This document shows, in pieces, positions 31,952 to 38,109 of a DNA stretch of 38,109 nucleotides (positions are counted from its first letter, which is position 1; the number at the start of each line of letters is the position of its first letter). This stretch comes from Alcanivorax sp. DG881 (GTDB lineage: Bacteria; Pseudomonadota; Gammaproteobacteria; Pseudomonadales; Alcanivoracaceae), in NCBI RefSeq assembly GCF_000155615.1, contig NZ_DS989915.1, positions 2,749,890 to 2,787,998 on the forward strand, in the 5' to 3' direction. Both the position numbers and the translations under genes were made by a program. The notes beneath the pieces were generated by a model that worked only from the letters and a program-made list of their open reading frames with translations, was not told the origin of the DNA and ran no database searches.

Positions 31952-32371
31952 ATGAAAATCAGCGACCGCTATCCCATCGTGGTCACCGACCACAAGGTAG
32001 CCTGCCGGGATTTCTGGCAGCGGCATTTCGGGCTGGATGTGCTGTTCGACAGCGACTGGTTTGTGCTGCTGGGCAATGAGCAGCAGGGCAGCGTGGTGGC
32101 CTTCATGAGCCCGGATCATCCCTCGGCGCCGCCTGGGCCTGAGTGCTTCGGCGGGCAAGGTGTGTGCCTGGAGATTGAGGTGGATGACATCGTGCAAACC
32201 CACCAGCACTTTACCCGGGGCGGCGGGCCGGTGGCGTACCCGCTCACCAGGGAGTCGTTCGGTCAACACCGCTTCGGGTTGCGGGACCCGTCCGGTTTGT
32301 GGGTGGATGTGGTCGAACAGATTGCGCCACAGGACGGCTATTGGGACCGATACATGCAGACCGTGGGTTAG
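31952..32371 (+). CDS. VOC-superfamily (glyoxalase/bleomycin-resistance-like) protein
   Basis: A 139-aa single VOC domain. It begins with the beta-alpha-beta pattern YPIVVTDHKVACRDFWQRHF, followed by DSDWFVLLGN and a second half VCLEIEVDDIVQTHQHFTR and RFGLRDPSGLWVDVVEQ, whose terminal Glu is a usual metal ligand. Such proteins bind metals or sequester small molecules; the substrate is unknown. A strong ribosome site (AAGGAGG) precedes the ATG. The TetR gene and its two operators lie upstream, so it is most likely induced by a ligand of that repressor. Confidence 0.88.
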   Translation: MKISDRYPIVVTDHKVACRDFWQRHFGLDVLFDSDWFVLLGNEQQGSVVAFMSPDHPSAPPGPECFGGQGVCLEIEVDDIVQTHQHFTRGGGPVAYPLTRESFGQHRFGLRDPSGLWVDVVEQIAPQDGYWDRYMQTVG

Positions 32372-32931
32372 CCTGCGGAGGCCAACAGATAGTGCTCTAT
32401 GCGGAACACATGCTCATCGCCCACGTTGAGTTGTCGTAGTGCCTCGGCCAGTTGCAGCAGGTACTCGGCGTTGCTGCCGCTGGGGCCATGGCTGGCCGCT
32501 ATATGATCGGCAATCTGCTGTTCACTGGCCTCGCCGAGAAAGGCGGCATTATCTGCGGTAGCGATATAAACCAGGCCCTGTTCATGCTGGCCATCGGCAA
32601 AGGTCAGTGGGGTGGTGACGCGCAGATAGCCGTTTTTCTCGCGGTGATCCAGATGCTCGAACACATCCGGCGTGATGCGGTAGGCCATGCCGGCACACAC
32701 CGTGCCGGGGGATTCAATCAAGGTGACCACCCGGCCCGGCTTGTCCGGGGTGCCGCGATGATCGTGGGAGCCTTGCCAGAAACGCCGGACCCAGCCGGTA
32801 ATCGACGCCGGGCGTCGTGCCAGATAGGGAAAGTCGGCCTTGTAGATCAGCGAGCCATATCCAAACAGCCATACCGGATGGTCCGGGTGCAGGTCGTGGC
32901 GGCGGCGATTTTCGTCGGCGGTGTCGAGCAT
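32368..32931 (-). CDS. Gamma-glutamylcyclotransferase, ChaC-like
   Basis: A 187-aa protein starting at the ATG at 32931 (the frame runs open to 33090, but that part overlaps the divergent pdxH promoter and lacks homology). The family hallmark VWLFGYGSLIY binds the gamma-glutamyl group, and the catalytic Glu lies in LDHREKNGYLRV. The rest (WVRRFWQGSHDHRGTPDKPG, CAGMAYRI, GEASEQQIADHIAASHGPSG) is typical of ChaC, which degrades glutathione to 5-oxoproline and Cys-Gly in the cytoplasm. AAGGAG lies slightly far upstream. It overlaps the convergent VOC gene by 4 bp. Confidence 0.9.
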   Translation of the reverse strand: MLDTADENRRRHDLHPDHPVWLFGYGSLIYKADFPYLARRPASITGWVRRFWQGSHDHRGTPDKPGRVVTLIESPGTVCAGMAYRITPDVFEHLDHREKNGYLRVTTPLTFADGQHEQGLVYIATADNAAFLGEASEQQIADHIAASHGPSGSNAEYLLQLAEALRQLNVGDEHVFRIEHYLLASAG

Positions 32932-33023
32932 GGCTAACCGTCCTGCTCCTTGATCCAGGTTCGTGGTTGTTGGCGTGTGGGCGTTATACTGCCGGCTCAG
33001 TATGACAGCCAGCCGGGGAAATA

Positions 33024-33653
33024 ATGAAAGATGTGCGCGAAGAATATCACGCTGAAGGGCTGACCCAGGTCTCCCTCCATGACGATCCACTGGAGCAGGC
33101 GCGTCTCTGGGTGGATGAAGCCATTGAAGCCGGATTGCCGTTGCCCAATGCCATGACGCTTGCCACCGTGAGCGCTGACGGCCAGCCCTCTTCCCGGGTG
33201 GTGTTGCTTAAAGGTATCGAGGGTGGCGGTTTCACCTTCTTTACCCACTACGACAGCCGCAAAGGGGAAGAAATTGCGGCCAACCCGAAGGTGTCGTTCA
33301 CCATGTTCTGGCAGCCGTTTGATCGCCAGATGATCGTTATCGGCGAAGCGCACAAAGTCGATCGGGAAGAGTCCGACAGTTATTTTGCCTCCCGCCCCTA
33401 TGCCAGCCAGGTGAGCGCGGCCATTTCCCCCCAGAGTCAGCCCGCCAGCCGGGAGTGGCTGGAAGAGGAAGTGAAGCGACTGGAGCAGGAATTTCCTTCG
33501 GCGCCGGTGCCGCGCCCGCAAATGTGGGGGGGCTACAGGATCATCCCTACAGAACTCCAGTTCTGGCATGGCCGCCCCAGTCGCCTGCATGACCGTTTTC
33601 GTTATACCCGGCAGGCGGATGGCAGCTGGAGTCATGAGCGCCTGGCGCCCTGA
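33024..33653 (+). CDS. pdxH: Pyridoxamine 5'-phosphate oxidase
   Basis: A 209-aa FMN enzyme that makes pyridoxal 5'-phosphate from pyridoxamine or pyridoxine phosphate. Landmarks: AMTLATVSADGQPSSRVVLLK, FFTHYDSRKGEEIAANPKV, the FMN-binding WQPFDRQMIVIGEAHKV, FASRPYASQVSAAISPQSQ, PRPQMWGGYRIIP and a C-terminus ending in HERLAP, which is near-invariant in PdxH. Length is as expected. A GGGGAAATA precedes the ATG. It is divergent from the chaC-like gene and convergent with the transporter gene at 33677, with a very short gap. Confidence 0.97.
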   Translation: MKDVREEYHAEGLTQVSLHDDPLEQARLWVDEAIEAGLPLPNAMTLATVSADGQPSSRVVLLKGIEGGGFTFFTHYDSRKGEEIAANPKVSFTMFWQPFDRQMIVIGEAHKVDREESDSYFASRPYASQVSAAISPQSQPASREWLEEEVKRLEQEFPSAPVPRPQMWGGYRIIPTELQFWHGRPSRLHDRFRYTRQADGSWSHERLAP

Positions 33654-33676
33654 GCATCACGCCGCCAGCGACGCGC

Positions 33677-34591
33677 CTACTGTTCTGGCGTGCTGCGCCG
33701 CCAGAATGAGGCAAGCAACGACCCGGACAGGTTGTGCCAGACACTGAACAGGGCCCCCGGCAGGGCGGCCAGTGGGGTGAAGTGTTTGATCGCCAGTGCC
33801 ACGCCCAGCCCGGAATTCTGCATGCCCACTTCAATGGCCAGGGTGCGGGCGGTTTGCGGATCAAGCCGCAGTAATCGGGCGATGCCGTAGCCGCCTACCA
33901 GCCCCAGCGCGTTGTGCAGCATTACCGCCATAAACACCGCCATGCCCGCTTCGGCAATGTTGCCCTGGTTCAGGGCCACGATAATGCCGATGACGATGAC
34001 GATGGCGGCGACGGAAACCAGCGGAAAAACGGCCCGAGCCGGCGTCAGCTGCCGGTGCAGAAAGGTATTCAGCGTGCAGCCGGCAACCACCGGAATGACC
34101 ACGATCTGAATCAGTGACAGCAACAGGCCTGTCACCGGCACCGGGATGCGCTCGCCCAGATACAGCCAGGTCAGCAAGGGCGTGGCGACCACGGCCACCA
34201 GGGTGGAGGCAAAGGTGATGGCCACGGACAGGGCCACATTGGCGCGGGCCAGATAGGCAATCACATTGGACGCCGTGCCACCGGGGCAGGCACCGACCAG
34301 CACCAGCCCGATAAGGAGTTCCTGAGGCAATTGCAAGGCGATGCCAATGCCCCAGGCAATCAATGGCATCAAGCTGTATTGCAACAGCACCCCCAGTCCA
34401 ATCACACCGGGCCGCTGGAAGACCCGCCGAAAATCCTCCCAACGTAATGACAGCCCCATGCCGAACATGATTAGCATAAGCAGTGGGACAATGGCCGGTT
34501 TGCCACCGACAAGCCAGTGCGGCTGCCAATATGCCAACAGGGAAAACAGCAGCGCCCAGAGTGGAAAGAGTCGGGTAAGTCGCTGGATCAT
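33677..34591 (-). CDS. BASS-family sodium symporter
   Basis: A 304-aa membrane protein with about ten TM helices, of the bile acid:Na+ symporter family. Family features are MLIMFGMGLSLRWEDFRRVF, the core motif VGACPGGTASNVIAYLARA (unwound helix that binds the substrate) and AIEVGMQNSGLGVALA. Bacterial members carry organic acids or pantothenate precursors; the substrate here is unknown. The ATG at 34591, behind AAAGG, was preferred over the open frame to 34666. It follows the AEC-type carrier gene in the same direction after 139 bp. Confidence 0.92.
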   Translation of the reverse strand: MIQRLTRLFPLWALLFSLLAYWQPHWLVGGKPAIVPLLMLIMFGMGLSLRWEDFRRVFQRPGVIGLGVLLQYSLMPLIAWGIGIALQLPQELLIGLVLVGACPGGTASNVIAYLARANVALSVAITFASTLVAVVATPLLTWLYLGERIPVPVTGLLLSLIQIVVIPVVAGCTLNTFLHRQLTPARAVFPLVSVAAIVIVIGIIVALNQGNIAEAGMAVFMAVMLHNALGLVGGYGIARLLRLDPQTARTLAIEVGMQNSGLGVALAIKHFTPLAALPGALFSVWHNLSGSLLASFWRRSTPEQ

Positions 34592-34730
34592 GATGTGGCC
34601 TTTATTGTTATGCGTTCGGGGTTGTGGTTGGGTCGGCAACGAGGCACAAGTAACGCGTTTCGGCATTCAGGAACGACAAGCTTAATGCGGATTTTCGCAA
34701 CTTGACACTCGTCACTCGCAGCTGCTTCTC

Positions 34731-35606
34731 CTACAGCGCCAACGTCAGCAGAAACGGCAGCAGCAAAAACGCCAGCAAGGTGGAAATCACTACCATGGCG
34801 GCGACTTCTTCCGCGCCCCGGTTATAGGCTTTGGCGAGCAGGTAATTGAATACCGCCACCGGCATGGTGGATTCGATCAGCACCACCCCGCGCAGCGGGC
34901 CGTCGATGTCCAGTGCCGTCACCAGCCCCCATCCCACCGCAAAGCCACTGGCCAGACGCAGGACTGCAAACCCGGCTGCGCTACCCAGATGGCGCACTTT
35001 CAGCTGCGACAGGGACACCCCCAGTGTAATCAGCATCAAGGGAATGGTCAGATCGCCGATCAGGCTGACGGTGTTGTAGAGCCACTCAGGCAGGCTTAGC
35101 TGGAAAGCGACCATGGCCACTGCCAGAAACACGGAGATCAGAATCGGGTGGCGGAACAGTTTCAGGGAAAAGCCCTGACCACTGACGATGGCCAGCCCCA
35201 GGGAAAAGTGTGCCACGGAATAAAGCATCATCCAGGCCAGCGACAACGCCAATCCGGCTTCACCAAACGCGAGCATGCACAGCGGGATGCCCATGTTGCC
35301 GGTGTTGGGAAAGACCAGTGAAGGCAGAAACACCCGGAAGGGCTGGCCGGTGAGGCGCAGGATTACCGCGCTGACCACGAAAGTGGTGGCCAGCACCGCC
35401 ACTGCCAGACCGGCCACTTCCATGAGCGCCTGCAGGTCCAGAGTCGTCTTGCCCATGGTGGCGACAATCAGGCAAGGAGTGGTGACCAGGGTGACCAGTG
35501 AAGTGACCATCTGGGTATCGAAGGGCTTGCCGGCCCGCGCCCAGCCATAGCCCAGGCCTGCGCACAGCAGCACGGGAGCAATAATCGTCCAGAGGGTGGC
35601 CAGCAT
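34731..35606 (-). CDS. AEC-family (auxin efflux carrier-like) transporter
   Basis: A 291-aa inner-membrane carrier with about ten helices. The family pattern is seen in TIIAPVLLCAGLGYGWARAG, LVFPNTGNMGIPLCMLAFGE (N-x-G-x-x-G, the crossover region) and LIGDLTIPLMLITLGVSLSQ. Bacterial members export or import carboxylates such as malonate; the substrate is not clear. I start at the ATG at 35606; the TTG three codons earlier is also open. No strong ribosome site is visible. It lies 70 bp downstream of the AraC-type gene at 35677 in the same direction, so the two may be co-expressed. Confidence 0.88.
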   Translation of the reverse strand: MLATLWTIIAPVLLCAGLGYGWARAGKPFDTQMVTSLVTLVTTPCLIVATMGKTTLDLQALMEVAGLAVAVLATTFVVSAVILRLTGQPFRVFLPSLVFPNTGNMGIPLCMLAFGEAGLALSLAWMMLYSVAHFSLGLAIVSGQGFSLKLFRHPILISVFLAVAMVAFQLSLPEWLYNTVSLIGDLTIPLMLITLGVSLSQLKVRHLGSAAGFAVLRLASGFAVGWGLVTALDIDGPLRGVVLIESTMPVAVFNYLLAKAYNRGAEEVAAMVVISTLLAFLLLPFLLTLAL

Positions 35607-35676
35607 GATTGGCAATCCACGGGTCAGTGATGGGGTGCGCAGTGTGAAAGGTGCGCCGTGGTCTGTCTATGCTGGC

Positions 35677-36678
35677 TTACTGGCTGTGTTTGCGAAAGCG
35701 GCCCGGGGTCATCCCGGACCATTGCCGGAAGGCATGACTGAAGTTGGTTTGATCGCTGTAGCCCAGCTGTTCGGCGATGTGCTCAAGGGAGTGGGTGGTG
35801 CCAAGTAGCAGGCGTACCGCATTTTCCTTGCGAATGTTTGTGAGTACCGCCTGGAAGTGTGTGTTTTCACGGGCCAGGTGACGCTTCAGGGTGCTGCGCG
35901 ACATGTTCAGCGCCTGGGCAACACTCTCCTGATTCGGCTCGGCATGCCCCTGGCCAAGCAGTTGACGGATACGCGAGACCAGCGGCAGCAATGCCTGTTT
36001 GCGCGTCATCAGTTCTTCGCATTGGTTGACCAGTCGCTGATGGGTAATGCTGTCGGCGAACAGGCATTTCAGATCCAGCGCGGATGCAGGGAAAGTGATG
36101 CCGGATACCACCGCTTTGGCGGTCCAGCTGTCAGCCCGTTTGTCATTCAGGACGTCGAGTGCATGGCGGTATTGTCGCGATACCTGAACCTGGTGTTCAA
36201 AGCTGGCGCCGGTTAACAGGGTAGAAAGCTGTTCCAGTGCAGCACACCCGTACAGCACCAGGACTTCATCCAGCAGCGGTGAGCCACTGTGAGGCTGGAT
36301 CTGGATATGTCCGGTTTGCGAGGTTTCGTAAAACTGCAGGCTGACGGCGTCGGTCAGCAGAGGCAGGAAGGCATGGAGTTTCAGGGCATCACGCAGGGTC
36401 GGCGCGGTCATGATCAGCAGGCTCAGGTTGCCCTGGCTGGTCAGCGTGACTTGTTGACCGAACTGAATAGCCAGGCGTTGCGGCTGGATTTCCGGCCAGG
36501 CATTCAGCAAGGCTTCCAGAGATTGTGGCGATAGCCGTGCGTCGCTGAGCTGCAGTGGGTCGAGACCGGTTTTCTCAAGATGATGCTCCAGCCGCTCCGT
36601 CGTGGCCGTGGGCAACAGCCCTGACTCCATTAGCTGGAGCAGATAGTGGCCGGGTATGTAGGGGCTGGATGCGGTCAT
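35677..36678 (-). CDS. AraC-family regulator with arabinose-binding-like N-domain
   Basis: A 333-aa regulator. The ATG at 36678 follows AGGGTAATC; the frame opens further back but only runs into the promoter. The N-terminal domain is the Arabinose_bd-type sensor common in Pseudomonas-like OruR/ArgR-style regulators (YLLQLMESGLLP, GNLSLLIMTAPTLRDALK). The C-terminal region has SVAQALNMSRSTLKRHLARE and the second helix-turn-helix HSLEHIAEQLGYSDQTNFSHAF, ending WSGMTPGRFRKHSQ. It is divergent from the metal-dependent hydrolase gene and probably regulates it; the region between has a perfect 22-bp palindrome. Confidence 0.92.
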   Translation of the reverse strand: MTASSPYIPGHYLLQLMESGLLPTATTERLEHHLEKTGLDPLQLSDARLSPQSLEALLNAWPEIQPQRLAIQFGQQVTLTSQGNLSLLIMTAPTLRDALKLHAFLPLLTDAVSLQFYETSQTGHIQIQPHSGSPLLDEVLVLYGCAALEQLSTLLTGASFEHQVQVSRQYRHALDVLNDKRADSWTAKAVVSGITFPASALDLKCLFADSITHQRLVNQCEELMTRKQALLPLVSRIRQLLGQGHAEPNQESVAQALNMSRSTLKRHLARENTHFQAVLTNIRKENAVRLLLGTTHSLEHIAEQLGYSDQTNFSHAFRQWSGMTPGRFRKHSQ

Positions 36679-36765
36679 GATTACCCTGGTCAGGCAGTGA
36701 GCCAAATTCACAATAAAACAGGCCGTTGGCACGTGGGGCCAGAGACTGTCTCTGTTCATGCTTAA

Positions 36766-36801
36766 CTTGCCATTGATCAATGGCAAGGTGGTAGCGATAA
36801 A
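36766..36801 (+). promoter_or_regulatory. Promoter with a perfect 22-bp palindrome
   Basis: Positions 36766-36787 read CTTGCCATTGA followed by its exact reverse complement TCAATGGCAAG. It covers a -35-like TTGATC (36773-36778), which is 17 bp from a -10-like GATAAA (36796-36801). It would drive the hydrolase gene at 36854. The palindrome is a probable operator; a direct repeat would be more usual for an AraC-type protein. Confidence 0.7.
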
Positions 36802-36853
36802 AGCTTCCAATATGTTTACTGCCCGATGGGCACCCTTAACAGGGAGAGTCGTC

Positions 36854-37738
36854 ATGAATGCTGTAACCCGGCTTGGTAGCAAGGTTCGCCGTCTCGCGGG
36901 AGCAACCGTGGGGATTCCGCCCCGGCAAATTAATTTCCGCTTTCGTGCGGACAGCCCGCGTTACATGTACGGCAATAACGCCACGGCGTCGCTGCACTTT
37001 GCGGTGCTTTCCGGGTTCTTTCCGCCTGGAGAGATGTTTTTTGTGGAATCGGTGCGCCGCTATCGGGGGCGGATTTCCGATCAGCGCCTGAAAGCTGAAG
37101 TGTCTGGTTTTATCGGCCAGGAGGCAATTCACAGCCGCGAACATGAGCGCCTCAATGCTTTCCTCAAGGAACGCAACATTGATACCCACGTTGCCGAACA
37201 AAGTGTCAAGGCAGGGTTGTGGTTGTTGTCTCGCTTGCCTGCCAGTCAGCAACTTGCCTGCACCACGTTCATGGAGCACTTTACGGCGTCACTGGCGGAA
37301 CAGCTGCTTACGGATGAGGATTTTCGCCGCCGGGCTGATCCGGAGTTGCTGGCGCTCTGGGAATGGCATGCGCTGGAAGAACTGGAGCATAAGTCGGTGA
37401 CTTACGATGTCTACAACCTGATTGGCAACCGCTGGTATCAGCGCCTGCTGGCCTTGCCGCTGGTCCTGGGGAGCCTGACGCCGGGGCTGCTGATCAGCTG
37501 GGCATGGATGGTGGCTCGGGAAGGCAAGGCAGCAGACTGGAAAGATATCGCGGAAGGGCTGTCGCTGTTGTTGGGAAAAAAAGGCTTTATCACAAAGATC
37601 ATGCCGTTAATGCCGGAGTATTTCGCGCGTGATTTTCACCCTGGCCAGCGTGACACCGCGGCATTGGAAAAAGTGTGGCGGGAAAAACTGTTCGGTGAGC
37701 ATGGAGAATTGCTGGATGTATGGGGCAACCCAGGATGA
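36854..37738 (+). CDS. Predicted metal-dependent hydrolase (PF10118-like)
   Basis: A 294-aa protein; the ATG at 36854 follows AGGGAGAG. It belongs to the family often annotated as metal-dependent hydrolase. Its E/H pattern resembles a ferritin-like diiron fold: Glu60 (PPGEMFF), GQEAIHSREHERL with Glu90, His93 and His97, FMEHFTASLAE with Glu141, and WEWHALEELEHKSVTYD with Glu176 and His179. A hydrophobic segment lies at about 199-221. The biochemical role is not established. It ends 28 bp before the cut end of the urtC remnant, so a rearrangement junction lies just downstream. Confidence 0.85.
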   Translation: MNAVTRLGSKVRRLAGATVGIPPRQINFRFRADSPRYMYGNNATASLHFAVLSGFFPPGEMFFVESVRRYRGRISDQRLKAEVSGFIGQEAIHSREHERLNAFLKERNIDTHVAEQSVKAGLWLLSRLPASQQLACTTFMEHFTASLAEQLLTDEDFRRRADPELLALWEWHALEELEHKSVTYDVYNLIGNRWYQRLLALPLVLGSLTPGLLISWAWMVAREGKAADWKDIAEGLSLLLGKKGFITKIMPLMPEYFARDFHPGQRDTAALEKVWREKLFGEHGELLDVWGNPG

Positions 37739-37765
37739 ACGGTATCGTTTTTCTGTGTAGGGTGG

Positions 37766-37999
37766 GCCGAGGCTGAGAATGCCGCAGTAGCCCCACACCA
37801 GGTCCAGTGCCAGTGCCAGCAGGGCATAACACAGGTATTTGCCCAGCAGGGTGACGGTATAGGCGCTCACATGGAGGGCAGAGTCGGCAGGGAACAATTG
37901 GTTGAGCACCGTTACCAGCAGGGTGGCGCCGAACAGCACGCCCATAAAGGTTTTTGCCGTGCGGTCATTAAAGGCGCTTTTGAATGTTGAATCTCGCAT
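37766..37999 (-). pseudogene. urtC: 5' fragment of urea ABC transporter permease UrtC, truncated
   Basis: The first 78 residues of a UrtC-like permease are intact: MRDSTFKSAF start, a first TM (GVLFGATLLVTVLNQLF), and LLGKYLCYALLALALDLVWG then YCGILSLG, which in intact UrtC continues GHGAFFALGGY. Here the similarity ends abruptly at about 37766 and the frame runs into sequence belonging to the opposite-strand hydrolase gene, ending at 37607. About 280 further residues are missing. The start has GGAGGAATAAC in front, and its ATG lies one base after the urtB stop. The gene should be non-functional. Confidence 0.85.
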
Positions 38000-38000
38000 G

Positions 38001-38109
38001 TTATTCCTCCGCCGCCCGGCCACGTTGCGGGAACAGGCCCCGCGGTTTGCGCTGGATAAACAGGATGATGAAGACCAGTACGACAATCTTGGCCAGGACC
38101 GCGCCGGCC
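38001..38109 (-). CDS. urtB: C-terminal end of urea ABC transporter permease UrtB (partial)
   Basis: The last 35 or so codons of an upstream permease, running off the window edge. The reading AGAVLAKIVVLVFIILFIQ then RKPRGLFPQRGR and a TAA stop matches the C-terminus of UrtB-type branched-chain permeases. It is one base from the start of the truncated urtC, the spacing of an intact urtBC operon. The substrate-binding protein gene urtA would be expected further upstream, beyond the window. Confidence 0.78.
   Translation of the reverse strand, partial: AGAVLAKIVVLVFIILFIQRKPRGLFPQRGRAAEE

Noticed and set aside
37607-37765. Reading of the whole 37607-37999 minus frame as a short functional UrtC
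   Set aside because: After codon 78 the sequence is antisense to the end of the hydrolase gene and has no permease character.
1-38109. tRNA, rRNA, CRISPR arrays, phage or integrase genes
   Set aside because: I looked for them on both strands and saw no cloverleaf, repeat-spacer array, or phage or recombinase protein.

Overview
The window looks like chromosome of a marine, hydrocarbon-degrading gammaproteobacterium, most likely Alcanivorax or a close relative. This is inferred from gene content only: an integral-membrane alkane hydroxylase with a fused rubredoxin stands head to head with an AlmA-type flavin monooxygenase, among typical gammaproteobacterial genes (YbiT, HemH, SoxR, PdxH, YchJ). 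No rRNA, tRNA, CRISPR array or prophage was seen.

Layout. 1-4342: housekeeping genes (ABC-F protein YbiT, a coiled-coil lipoprotein, a hotdog thioesterase, ferrochelatase). 4518-8942: an A/T-richer run of five exported proteins of unknown role (three small periplasmic proteins, a lipoprotein, a MORN-like lipoprotein with a Cys-rich tail) plus a signal-peptide-only mini-ORF and a strong terminator. 9178-10194: NAD-type isocitrate dehydrogenase. 10397-21153: a redox/efflux block: SoxR, a divergent FMN reductase behind a canonical SoxR box, a YadGH-like ABC exporter, an AraC regulator with an unusual Cys cluster, and a MexEF-OprN-like RND operon behind a second SoxR box. 21275-23137: a bestrophin-like channel and two small secreted proteins. 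23138-23421: a 284-bp MITE-like element with 30-bp terminal inverted repeats. 23431-26905: an IgaA-family membrane protein, unexpected outside the enteric bacteria, and a saccharopine-dehydrogenase-like reductase. 26906-27542: a gene-free stretch with a lone end of the same MITE. 27543-30720: divergent alkB-rubredoxin and almA. 30825-36678: YchJ, a TetR repressor with two operators, a VOC protein, ChaC, PdxH, BASS and AEC transporters and an AraC regulator. 36854-37738: a metal-dependent hydrolase behind a 22-bp perfect palindrome. 37766-38109: the end of urtB and a urtC cut off after 78 codons.

How it works together. Two copies of the SoxR site, each with the MerR-type 19-bp -35/-10 spacing, tie an FMN reductase and an RND pump to SoxR, as in the pseudomonad style of SoxR regulon (redox-cycling drug defence) and not the enteric SoxS relay. 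The alkane genes give terminal oxidation of n-alkanes: AlkB-Rd has Ile at the position of the chain-length gate Trp55 of the Pseudomonas enzyme, so longer substrates are predicted, and AlmA covers long chains. The least explained parts are the exported-protein cluster, the IgaA homologue, and the repeated GCATCCC...GGGATGC palindrome found before two unrelated small secreted-protein genes.

All calls come from reading the sequence and from remembered family motifs. No database search was run.
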